From contig JAPLSK010000198.1 of NCBI GenBank assembly GCA_026398675.1, forward strand, positions 1 through 8,208: 8,208 nt of DNA, given 5' to 3'. Below the pieces are notes generated by a model, which ran no database searches, was not told where the DNA came from, and saw only the letters and a list, made by a program, of their open reading frames with translations. The stretch is from a bacterium. Its GTDB lineage: Bacteria > RBG-13-66-14. Below, in pieces: positions 1 through 5,969 of the stretch (position 1 is its first letter; each line of letters starts with the position of its first letter). The translations under genes and the position numbers were made by a program.

Positions 1-113
1 TCGCGCTCTGGCGCATACCCCCTGACCAACTCGACACCCTCGAACTGCGGGTGATTCCGCTCCACCCGCAGGCGGTGGCGCGACTTCCGGCTTCCATGCG
101 GCCTACGCCGCCC
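1..113. other. Unresolved left edge, possible fragment of a neighbouring gene
   Basis: No gene can be assigned with confidence. Two overlapping frames stay open to the window edge. On the + strand the frame starting at base 3 is open to a TAA at 213-215, which would overlap the start of the EF-G-like gene. On the - strand a frame reading leftward from about base 80 gives a protein-like stretch (for example NHPQFEGVELVRGYAPER) with GC-rich third positions. Its only nearby start is a GTG at 65-63 without a ribosome binding site. Either could be the end or the beginning of a real neighbour; the bases to the left of the window would decide. Confidence 0.2.
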
Positions 114-142
114 TTGACTTACCGGGGGGGGGAGGGTAAACT
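114..142 (+). promoter_or_regulatory. Sigma70-like promoter for the EF-G-like gene
   Basis: A TTGACT -35 box (114-119) and a TAAACT -10 box (137-142) are separated by exactly 17 bases. This predicts a transcript start near 149 and a leader of about 50 bases before the ATG at 199. The spacer contains an uninterrupted run of nine G (124-132), which is unusual and could change the spacer length by slippage. The boxes match the housekeeping sigma consensus at 5/6 (-35) and 4/6 (-10). Promoter activity is inferred from sequence alone. Confidence 0.5.
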
Positions 143-148
143 GGGCCA

Positions 149-164
149 CCCCTCGCTCGAGGGG
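149..164 (+). promoter_or_regulatory. Short hairpin or operator-like palindrome at the predicted transcript start
   Basis: CCCCTC (149-154) and GAGGGG (159-164) form a six-base-pair GC-rich stem around GCTC; seven pairs are possible if the loop closes to two bases. It begins at the predicted +1 of the promoter at 114-142. It could be a 5'-end stabilising hairpin in the mRNA or a DNA-level operator. It is not followed by a T-run, so it is not an intrinsic terminator. Confidence 0.3.
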
Positions 165-198
165 TTCAACCGTTTCGCACCCACAGAAGGAAAGCCCG

Positions 199-2241
199 AT
201 GGCCGATCTGCGTAACGTAGTTCTCATCTCCCACGGCGGGGTGGGCAAAACCACGCTGGCGGAGAGCATGAGCTTCGACGCCGGCGCCTCGAAACGCCGG
301 GGAAGCGTGGGCGAGGGCAACACCACGAGCGACTTCGACGACGAGGAGATAGCGCGCCGCTTCAGCATCGGCACCTCCCTCCTGCGGCTCAAGCACGAGG
401 GGAAGGTCGTAAACCTGATTGACACCCCGGGCACACTGGATTTTACCGGGGAGGTCGTGAGTGGAGTCTATGCCGCGGACGCCGCCATCGCCCTAGTGTC
501 CGCCGTGGCCGGCGTGGAGACGTGCACCGTCCGCTACTGGGGCATCGCCTCGACGAGGGGATTGCCCCGCGCGCTCTTCATCAACCGGATGGATCGCGAG
601 AACGCCAGCTTCGCCAAAGCGGTGGAGACCTGCCGGTCCGCCTTCGGTAAGACTTGCGTCACGGTGCAGTTGCCCATCGGCGCCCACACATCCTTCAAGG
701 GCCTGGTGGACCTGATCGCCAACAAGGCTTGCGTTTACGCCGCCGACGGCTCGGGCAATTTCGAGATCACCGAGATTCCCGCGGAGCTCGCGGATGATGT
801 GGCTCAGGCGCGAGAGAAGCTCATAGACGCGGTGGCCGCCGCCGATGACGCCCTCATCGAGAAGTACCTCGAACACGGCACATTGAGCGCCTCCGAGCTG
901 CACGGGGGGCTGGCCAAGGCCTTCCTCGGGGGAGCTATCCACCCCATCTTCGTGGGGGCCGCCGAGCTGGGTATCGGCAGCCGACCCCTTTTGGACGCCA
1001 TCGCGGACTATTTCCCCACACCCGGCCAGGTTCCGCCGCCCAAGGCACTCGCCGGCGACGAGGAGACGGCGTTACCTGAAGGCACGCTCGCCGCCTTAAT
1101 CTTTAAAACAACCGTTGACCCATTCGCCGGCAAGCTCTCCATGGCCCGCTTGTTCCGGGGCACCCTCTCGGGCGAGGCCTTCAACGTCAACCGGGGCAAG
1201 AACGAGCGCTGCTCGAACCTCTTCCACGTCCATGGAAACAGCCAGGAAAACGTCGGAGAGCTCACCGAAGGCGACATCGGCGCCATCGGCAAACTCGAGC
1301 AAACCCTTACCGGCGACACCCTGGCGAAATCGGGCTCGCCCCGTTTCGCGCCGCTCCCCTTACCACAGCCCCTGATGAAGCGCTCCGTCTTCCCAGTCTC
1401 CAAGGGCGACGAGGACAAGATGTCCACCGGCCTCTCGCGCCTACAGGAAGAGGACCCCACCCTGCACTCGACCCGCAACGAACAGACCAAGGAGATGAAC
1501 CTGGCCGGCCTGGGCGACCAGCATTTGCAGGTCGCCGTTTCCCGACTGCAAAAAAAGTACGGCGTGAACGTCGAGCTCAAGATACCCCGCATCGCCTACC
1601 TGGAGACGATCACCCGGAAGGCCGAGGGTCACGGCCGCCACAAGAAGCAGACGGGCGGGCGCGGCCAGTTCGGCGACTGCCAGATCGAATTCTGGCCGCT
1701 GGAACGAGGGACCGGAGTGGAGTTCCAGGACGCCGTCGTAGGCGGCGTCATCCCCAACAAATTCATCCCCGCCGTGGAGAAGGGGCTCAACGAGGCCTAC
1801 GCCAACGGGTACCTATGCGGCTGCCCCATCGTGGACATCCATGCCAGGCTTTTCTACGGCAGCTATCACAGCGTGGACTCGTCGGAGATGGCCTTCAAAA
1901 TCGCCGCGAGCCTGGCCTTCAAGGACGCCATGACCAGGGCCGTCCCCGTAGTCCTCGAACCGATAATGCGCGTGGAAGTCTTAGTCCCCGACGAGTTCAT
2001 GGGCGACATCGCCGGGGACATCAGCTCCAAGCGGGGGAAGATTCTGGGCATGGAGCCGCGCGGCAAGATGCAGGTGGTCAGGGCTCTGGTCCCCGAGGGC
2101 GAGCTGTCCAACTACTCCACCGAGCTGCGCAGCATCACCGGCGGCCAGGGAACCTACTCGCTGGAGTTCAACGGCTACGAGCAGGTCCCCGGCGAAACCC
2201 AGCAGAGAATCATCGAGGAGCACAAGCGGGAGAAGGAGTAA
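199..2241 (+). CDS. fusA: Elongation factor G-like translational GTPase (EF-G2 type)
   Basis: A 680-residue GTPase of the EF-G family, close to the usual length of about 690-700. Motifs seen: P-loop HGGVGKTT (12-19), GNTTSDFD in the switch I region (40-47), DTPG (75-78) and NRMD (129-132). A beta-barrel domain follows. The C-terminal half carries EF-G domain IV/V sequence, including SYHSVDSSEMAFKIAAS and the PDEFMGDI...RGKILGME segment. The canonical EF-G switch I motif (RGITI) is absent. The histidine of DTPGHVDF, which helps trigger GTP hydrolysis in ordinary EF-G, is threonine here (T79). These traits fit the divergent EF-G2 paralogue group rather than the main translocase, so the symbol names the family only. 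The role is therefore cytosolic and probably ribosome-associated, but translocation is unproven. The ATG is supported by AAGGAAAG about five bases upstream. The gene appears to stand alone, between its own promoter and a terminator. Confidence 0.9.
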   Translation: MADLRNVVLISHGGVGKTTLAESMSFDAGASKRRGSVGEGNTTSDFDDEEIARRFSIGTSLLRLKHEGKVVNLIDTPGTLDFTGEVVSGVYAADAAIALVSAVAGVETCTVRYWGIASTRGLPRALFINRMDRENASFAKAVETCRSAFGKTCVTVQLPIGAHTSFKGLVDLIANKACVYAADGSGNFEITEIPAELADDVAQAREKLIDAVAAADDALIEKYLEHGTLSASELHGGLAKAFLGGAIHPIFVGAAELGIGSRPLLDAIADYFPTPGQVPPPKALAGDEETALPEGTLAALIFKTTVDPFAGKLSMARLFRGTLSGEAFNVNRGKNERCSNLFHVHGNSQENVGELTEGDIGAIGKLEQTLTGDTLAKSGSPRFAPLPLPQPLMKRSVFPVSKGDEDKMSTGLSRLQEEDPTLHSTRNEQTKEMNLAGLGDQHLQVAVSRLQKKYGVNVELKIPRIAYLETITRKAEGHGRHKKQTGGRGQFGDCQIEFWPLERGTGVEFQDAVVGGVIPNKFIPAVEKGLNEAYANGYLCGCPIVDIHARLFYGSYHSVDSSEMAFKIAASLAFKDAMTRAVPVVLEPIMRVEVLVPDEFMGDIAGDISSKRGKILGMEPRGKMQVVRALVPEGELSNYSTELRSITGGQGTYSLEFNGYEQVPGETQQRIIEEHKREKE

Positions 2242-2272
2242 TAAACCTCCCTTTCGACGGTAAAAACACCGA

Positions 2273-2292
2273 CAAGGGGCTCAAGCCCCTTG
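2273..2292. repeat. CAAGGGG-core palindromic repeat, copy 1
   Basis: CAAGGGGC (2273-2280), loop TCAA and GCCCCTTG (2285-2292) form a perfect eight-base-pair hairpin 31 bases after the EF-G-like stop codon. The arms are nearly identical to those of three palindromes at 5806-5825, 5836-5855 and 5970-5989, so this is a dispersed repeat and not a chance stem. It has no T-tract. All copies lie in 3' intergenic DNA, as REP-type elements often do. Confidence 0.7.
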
Positions 2293-2316
2293 CCTCGTCC
2301 ACGGACGGACATTCAC

Positions 2317-2344
2317 GGGAACCGGACATCCGGTTCCCCTTTTT
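2317..2344 (+). terminator. Intrinsic terminator of the EF-G-like gene
   Basis: GGGAACCGGA (2317-2326) and TCCGGTTCCC (2329-2338) form a perfect ten-base inverted repeat; in RNA the stem is nine pairs with a four-base loop. It is followed by C and five T (2340-2344). It lies 75 bases past the EF-G-like stop and just before the next promoter region, so it separates the two transcription units. Confidence 0.85.
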
Positions 2345-2356
2345 GCGCCTCGCCGC

Positions 2357-2385
2357 TACAACCCTTCAATCCGTTGGGCTATAAT
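2357..2385 (+). promoter_or_regulatory. Promoter region for the lipoprotein/histidine kinase unit
   Basis: A perfect TATAAT -10 box lies at 2380-2385, between the upstream terminator and the lipoprotein gene. No good -35 box is visible 16-18 bases upstream; the DNA around 2357-2362 matches the consensus poorly, so an activator or another contact may be needed. The predicted transcript start near 2392 leaves about 44 bases before the ATG at 2436. It would leave only about eight bases before the earlier ATG at 2400. Confidence 0.5.
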
Positions 2386-2435
2386 GGGACTGTGAAGGGA
2401 TGACTGCGCCCGAAGAGAAAACCCGAAGGGGTGAG

Positions 2436-3482
2436 ATGCGTTACAGCCGCCTTTTGACCGCTGCGTGCACGGCGACGCTGGTGATTCTCGCGGCCTGCGA
2501 GCAGCCGTCGAACGTACCCGAGCCGACTTTCCCCCAGGACGCCTGGTTCGCCATCGCCCTGACCGATAACTCCTGGGAGAGTCACAACGTAGCCGCGCTG
2601 GTGAGGCTGGACTTCGGGGGCACGGTTCGGGAGAACGTTGTGGCGCCTAAGCAAGTGGACACCCCCCCGGTGCTGGACGGGCGGGACAACGACCGGGCTT
2701 GGGACCACGCCGGGACGACGACCCTCCTCCTCGAACCCGCCAACGGGGGCACCGGCATAGCCGCCGTCAGCGTGAAGTGCGTCTACACCGAGGAGGAGAT
2801 TTTCTTCTTCCTGAGCTGGCAGGATCCCACCGCCACCGGCAGCGACATCCCCGGCCGTTGGAAGTACGCCGGGGGCGAGTGGTACGACCGATTCGACGAG
2901 GATGGCCAGCCCGATATAGACGGTGAGCTTATCGCCGAGGACATGCTGGCCTTTCTCTGGCCCAACCCCAACGCCTACCCCGATTTCGACCAACAGGGAT
3001 GCACCGCCACCTGTCACGCGGAAGGCGGCGGTTACAGTCACGGCACGCCTTACGGGACTTACATAGACGCCTGGGTCTGGGGGGCGGGCCGCACCAATCC
3101 CCGGAAGCAGGTGCGCGACTGCCTGCTGGGCTACTTTGGATGGGGCAATGACGCGACGGGCACGGCGCCCTACCTCGCCAACCGGCCCGCCGACGGCACC
3201 ATCCCCTGGACACCCCTTTACCAGCACACCGACGATCCCAACTCAAACGCCCATTACCTCTTCGCGGAAGAGGCGGTTTCCTTCCTGCCCGATGGCTGGC
3301 TCGGGGGGAGCACGGTGCCGGGGTACGTATTACAGATTTCGGACGAGTCCCAGGCCGACGTGCGGGGGTGCGGCGTGTACGGCGCCGGCAGCTGGTCCGT
3401 CGAGTTGGGAAGATCCCTTCTGACCGAGGACGTGCTGGACTTCCAGTTCCTGTGGCCCGAGGTGCAGGGCGACGGGGAGTAG
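2436..3482 (+). CDS. Lipoprotein with ethylbenzene dehydrogenase-related haem-binding domain
   Basis: A 348-residue exported lipoprotein. The N-terminus is a short basic segment, a hydrophobic stretch and a lipobox L18-A-A-C21, so the mature protein should start at Cys21 and be membrane-anchored. The rest resembles the EB_dh/cytochrome c-552-DMSO reductase-like haem-binding family. Matching parts are DTPPVLDGRDNDRAWD (75-90), a beta strand ending FFFLSWQDPT (123-132), GEWYDRFDEDGQPDIDGE and AEDMLAFLWP (about 147-176), and DAWVWGAGRTNP (211-222), corresponding to the family's D-x-W-x-W...R-x-N-P segment. It carries C189-T-A-T-C193-H194, a CX3CH sequence that may bind covalent haem but is one residue longer than standard CXXCH. 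I prefer ATG 2436 over ATG 2400 because it has AAGGGG at good spacing and places the signal peptide at the N-terminus. It is 21 bases upstream of the histidine kinase gene. Electron transfer or sensing is inferred, not shown. Confidence 0.75.
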   Translation: MRYSRLLTAACTATLVILAACEQPSNVPEPTFPQDAWFAIALTDNSWESHNVAALVRLDFGGTVRENVVAPKQVDTPPVLDGRDNDRAWDHAGTTTLLLEPANGGTGIAAVSVKCVYTEEEIFFFLSWQDPTATGSDIPGRWKYAGGEWYDRFDEDGQPDIDGELIAEDMLAFLWPNPNAYPDFDQQGCTATCHAEGGGYSHGTPYGTYIDAWVWGAGRTNPRKQVRDCLLGYFGWGNDATGTAPYLANRPADGTIPWTPLYQHTDDPNSNAHYLFAEEAVSFLPDGWLGGSTVPGYVLQISDESQADVRGCGVYGAGSWSVELGRSLLTEDVLDFQFLWPEVQGDGE

Positions 3483-3503
3483 CCCCGACCGGACACGCGG
3501 CGG

Positions 3504-4592
3504 ATGAGCCTTAAAAAAACCTACTCCACCCTCGACTGGCTCCTCGGCGCCCTGGCGCTCCTTTTAATCGCGGGCACGGCGGCGCTCTACTACCTCACCG
3601 CCGGCGGGGAAACGGACCTGGGCGCAATCTGGCCCAAACTGCTCTACGTGCCGGTCCTCCTGGCGGGTTGGCGCTTCGGGCTTTTTGGCGGGGCGGTTTC
3701 CGCCCTCGTGGGCTCCGCGGCCCTGGCGCCACAGCTAATCTACTACGTGGGGGAGCTGGACGCGGCCGGGTGGGCGGACCTGAGCGAGCTTCTCGCCCTG
3801 AACCTGGTCGGGTGGTGCTTCGGTCTCATGGCGGAGTACCACCGCCGCCGCAGCTCGGAGGCCGTCAGGCTGACCCGCGATCTGGGCTCGGCCAACGCCG
3901 AGTTGGCGGAGCTGGTCGGTCTGCGGGACAGGGTGTCGCGCATTGAGAAGCTGGAATCGGTGAACCGCCTGGCCGGGGGTGTGGCCCACGAGATCCGGAA
4001 CCCACTGGCCGCGATCAAGGCCACCGTGCAGGTCACCCCGCAGGAGGGGCTATCCCGGGAGGCGCGCGAGGCCTTCCGCATCATCTGCGAGGAGGTGGGG
4101 CGCGCCGACGCGGCGGTGAAGAGGCTCCTCGGCCGGAGCAGGCGGAGACCCGAGGGCGGGGGGGTGAGGCTCGGGGAGCTCATCGCCGAGGCCGCCCGGC
4201 TCATCCGACCCCGCTTGGGTAACCTTTCGCTGACGGTGGACGCGACGCCGGAGGACTGCTGCGTCAAAGGCGACGCGGACGCTCTCCGCCAGGCCCTGGT
4301 CAACCTCCTCGTCAATGCCTCCGAAGCGGCGGCGGGACGGATAGACATCACCCTCGTCGTCGAGGGGAATGATGCGCTGATACGCATCGCCGACGACGGA
4401 CCGGGCGTCGGGGAAAAGGACCAAAAAAGGCTGTTCGAGCCCTTCTTCACCACAAAACCCAACGGGACGGGCCTCGGCCTCTTTCTGGCCCGCCAGGCGA
4501 TCCAGACCTGCTCGGGCGGCATCCGGTACGTCCCCCGGGACGGGAAGGGCGCGGTCTTCGAAGTGAGCCTGCCGCTATCCCGTTCCGAATAA
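3504..4592 (+). CDS. Membrane-bound sensor histidine kinase
   Basis: A 362-residue kinase that should autophosphorylate on a histidine and pass the phosphate to a response regulator. The N-terminal ~110 residues contain several hydrophobic segments (about 12-31, 45-58, 59-80 and 95-110), an arrangement like the four-helix DUF4118/KdpD-type membrane module. A likely coiled-coil linker follows (about 115-150). The HisKA domain has the H-box GGVAHEIRNPLAAIK with phospho-acceptor H162. The ATPase domain has an N-box with N267 and N271 (QALVNLLVNASEAA), a G1 box DDGPGVG (297-303), an F box LFEPFFTTK (310-318) and a G2 box GTGLGL (321-326). All catalytic motifs are intact; the sequence style is NtrB-like. 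No PAS, HAMP or receiver domain is visible and no response regulator lies in the window. The start has only a weak GCGG ribosome site. The 21-base gap after the lipoprotein suggests co-transcription. Confidence 0.9.
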   Translation: MSLKKTYSTLDWLLGALALLLIAGTAALYYLTAGGETDLGAIWPKLLYVPVLLAGWRFGLFGGAVSALVGSAALAPQLIYYVGELDAAGWADLSELLALNLVGWCFGLMAEYHRRRSSEAVRLTRDLGSANAELAELVGLRDRVSRIEKLESVNRLAGGVAHEIRNPLAAIKATVQVTPQEGLSREAREAFRIICEEVGRADAAVKRLLGRSRRRPEGGGVRLGELIAEAARLIRPRLGNLSLTVDATPEDCCVKGDADALRQALVNLLVNASEAAAGRIDITLVVEGNDALIRIADDGPGVGEKDQKRLFEPFFTTKPNGTGLGLFLARQAIQTCSGGIRYVPRDGKGAVFEVSLPLSRSE

Positions 4593-4634
4593 CGTATAAC
4601 CACCGATTTTCTTCATCCGCAGAAAAGGAGTTCC

Positions 4635-5210
4635 ATGCACGACCCACGGCTCAACGGCTACGCCCGGCTCATGGTCAACTACGCCCTCGGGGTGGAGAAG
4701 GGGAACGAGGTCCTGATTGTGGGCTCCCACCTGGCCGCGCCTCTCGTGCGTGAGATGTTCCGCGAGGTCCTGGCTAGCGGTGGCCACCCCCGGACCCAGA
4801 TCGGCCTCGACGGCTTGGCGGAAATCCTCTTCAAGGAAGGTTCGGACGACCAGCTCACCTACGTCACGAGCTCCGCCAAAAACGACGTGGAGAACATAGA
4901 CTGCCTGCTCCAGGTCCGCAGCCCGGAGAACACCAAGGCCCTCTCGGGGGTCGCACCGGATCGGATGCGGCTGAACCAGCAGGCCCACAGCAAGATCGTC
5001 CAGCGGTACTTCGAGCGCGAGGCGGGGGGGGAGTTCCGGTGGAGCATGTGCCAGTTCCCCACCCACGCCGCGGCCCAGGAGGCCAACATGAGCCTGGACG
5101 AGTACCACGCCTTCGTCCTGGGCGCCTGTCTCCTGACCGGACCCGACCCGGTGAAGGCCTGGCGCGCGGTGGAAAAGAAGCAGGAAAAAATCTGCGACTA
5201 CCTCACGTAG
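4635..5210 (+). CDS. M29 aminopeptidase, N-terminal part up to the amber stop
   Basis: 191 residues, the N-terminal domain of an M29 aminopeptidase: an opening helix region (DPRLNGYARLMVNYALGV), a GNEVLIVGSHLAAPLVREMFREVL segment and GGHPRTQIGL. ENIDCLLQVRSPENTKALSGV follows, then MSLDEYHAFVLGACLL and DPVKAWRAVEKKQ. The ATG is well supported by AAAAGGAG about six bases upstream. This piece contains none of the family's metal ligands, so it cannot be catalytic alone. A run of eight G (5024-5031) lies in it but does not disturb the frame. It follows the kinase gene by 42 bases, which contain a TATAAC (4595-4600) without a convincing -35 box, so co-transcription with the kinase or a weak separate promoter are both possible. 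Confidence 0.7.
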   Translation: MHDPRLNGYARLMVNYALGVEKGNEVLIVGSHLAAPLVREMFREVLASGGHPRTQIGLDGLAEILFKEGSDDQLTYVTSSAKNDVENIDCLLQVRSPENTKALSGVAPDRMRLNQQAHSKIVQRYFEREAGGEFRWSMCQFPTHAAAQEANMSLDEYHAFVLGACLLTGPDPVKAWRAVEKKQEKICDYLT

Positions 5211-5225
5211 AAGAAGGACTTCCGC

Positions 5226-5750
5226 GTGACGGCGCCGGGCACCGATCTTTCGTACTGCGCCGGGGGCCGTGTCTGGATCAACTGCTGCGGGAAGAACAAC
5301 ATGCCCGACGGCGAGGTCTTCACCGGGCCCGTCGAGGATTCGGTCTCGGGCCGCATCACCTTCAGCTTCCCAGGCATCTTCATGGGAAAGGAGATCGAGG
5401 GGATCCGGCTGGAATTCAAGGACGGGAAAGTAGTGGACGCCGCCGCCGACCGGGGCGAGGAGCTCTTGCAGACGCTTCTGGACACCGACGAGGGGTCGCG
5501 GAAGGTCGGTGAGGTGGCCATCGGCACCAACTACGGCATCACCCAGTTCACCAGGAACATGCTCTTCGACGAGAAGATTGGCGGCACCTGCCACTTCGCC
5601 ATCGGCCAGTCGCTGCCCGGCTCCGGGGGAGTCAACCAGAGCACCCTCCACTGGGACATGCTCTGCGACCTGCGGACCGGTGGGCGTTACACCGCCGACG
5701 GCGAGGTTTTCCACGAAAACGGCCGCTTCGTAAAGCCGATCGAGTTCTAG
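5226..5750 (+). CDS. M29 aminopeptidase, C-terminal catalytic part downstream of the amber stop
   Basis: 174 residues if translation starts at GTG 5226. This part holds the complete M29 metal-binding and active-site region: GEVFTGPVEDS, VGEVAIGTNYGI, LFDEKIGG followed by TCH, and NQSTLHWDM. It ends in the usual GGRYTADGEVFHENGRF tail. A purine-rich AGAAGGA (5212-5218) sits seven bases before the GTG, so re-initiation after the TAG is physically possible. The same bases, however, encode the family-typical KKDFRV in the upstream frame, so the resemblance to a ribosome binding site may be accidental. Without the N-terminal domain the fragment is unlikely to fold into the normal dimer. Confidence 0.55.
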   Translation: MTAPGTDLSYCAGGRVWINCCGKNNMPDGEVFTGPVEDSVSGRITFSFPGIFMGKEIEGIRLEFKDGKVVDAAADRGEELLQTLLDTDEGSRKVGEVAIGTNYGITQFTRNMLFDEKIGGTCHFAIGQSLPGSGGVNQSTLHWDMLCDLRTGGRYTADGEVFHENGRFVKPIEF

Positions 5751-5756
5751 CCCGCT

Positions 5757-5785
5757 CGTGAACGGTTCGACTCTCCCCGTTCACG
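5757..5785 (+). terminator. Hairpin after the aminopeptidase gene, possible terminator
   Basis: CGTGAACGG (5757-5765) pairs perfectly with CCGTTCACG (5777-5785) around an 11-base loop, six bases after the aminopeptidase stop codon. No T-run follows, so it is a weak candidate for intrinsic termination and may instead protect the 3' end of the mRNA. Confidence 0.4.
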
Positions 5786-5800
5786 GATGGAAGGGCCGGT

Positions 5801-5860
5801 TAAGACAAGGGGCTTCAGCCCCTTGGTTCCGTCAGCAAGGGGTTAAAACCCCTTGTCTTA
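5801..5860. repeat. Composite inverted-repeat element with two CAAGGGG palindromes
   Basis: Two hairpins sit side by side: CAAGGGGC-TTCA-GCCCCTTG (5806-5825) and CAAGGGGTT-AA-AACCCCTTG (5836-5855). The outer edges form a further perfect 12-base inverted repeat, TAAGACAAGGGG (5801-5812) against CCCCTTGTCTTA (5849-5860). The 60-base unit can therefore fold either as two small hairpins or as one long stem. This twin-palindrome arrangement resembles REP/BIME elements or a very small MITE. It lies in convergent intergenic DNA and encodes nothing. Confidence 0.75.
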
Positions 5861-5924
5861 TGTCTCAATTAATGTAAACAGGGTGGAGAAAATCTTCGGT
5901 AGAGGGTCGAAACAGTCGAAACCC

Positions 5925-5955
5925 AAAAAAAGGGACCGTCGCCGACGGTCCCTTT
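5925..5955 (-). terminator. Intrinsic terminator of the C25 peptidase gene
   Basis: GGGACCGTCG (5932-5941) and CGACGGTCCC (5943-5952) form an almost loopless perfect inverted repeat, in practice about eight pairs with a small loop. Read on the - strand it is followed directly by seven T (complement of 5925-5931), a strong rho-independent signal. It lies 52 bases past the peptidase stop codon. On the + strand only three T follow, so it may weakly stop transcription coming from the aminopeptidase side too. Confidence 0.85.
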
Positions 5956-5969
5956 CCGCATGATAGAGG

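Larger units (their letters stand above)
4635..5750 (+). pseudogene. M29-family aminopeptidase interrupted by an in-frame TAG
   Basis: The whole span is one reading frame of 371 sense-length codons broken only by TAG at 5208-5210 (codon 192). It matches the metallo-aminopeptidase M29 family (AmpS/AmpT, thermophilic aminopeptidase; usual length about 365-410), which removes N-terminal amino acids from peptides in the cytosol using a two-metal centre. Family sequence runs up to DYLT before the stop and resumes directly with KKDFRV...GTDL, so nothing seems lost except the one codon. Metal ligands expected from the family are all present, numbered across the stop: E227 (MPDGEVFTGP), E293 (KVGEVAIGTNYG), H320 (GGTCHFA), and H339 and D341 (NQSTLHWD). 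Explanations are a recent nonsense mutation, an assembly error, or expression as two pieces. TAG ends three other frames in the window, including this gene itself, so recoding is less likely. Confidence 0.75.

Noticed and set aside
2400..2435. Earlier ATG giving a 12-residue N-terminal extension of the lipoprotein
   Set aside because: Its purine-rich sequence abuts the ATG with no spacing, it would start only about eight bases after the predicted transcript start, and it would bury the signal peptide behind charged residues.
2379..3227. 282-codon open frame on the - strand opposite the lipoprotein
   Set aside because: It would run through the promoter region and the signal-peptide coding bases, while the + strand frame has a ribosome site, lipobox and family motifs.
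3743..4603. 286-codon open frame on the - strand opposite the histidine kinase
   Set aside because: It is very rich in serine, arginine and proline, as expected of a shadow frame, and it lies opposite intact kinase motifs.
5208..5210. UAG read as pyrrolysine in the aminopeptidase
   Set aside because: Known pyrrolysine proteins are mainly methylamine methyltransferases, TAG is used as a normal terminator here for three genes, and no pyl genes are visible. It is kept only as a test in the amber finding.
4575..5714. 379-codon open frame on the - strand opposite the aminopeptidase, uninterrupted across the amber stop
   Set aside because: It is antisense to a clear M29 sequence with conserved metal ligands, has low-complexity GC-rich composition and resembles no family. 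Long antisense frames are expected at this GC content.
5906..5922. Short direct repeat GTCGAAAC twice, one base apart
   Set aside because: It has only two eight-base copies with no further structure, which is too little to call a regulatory iteron.
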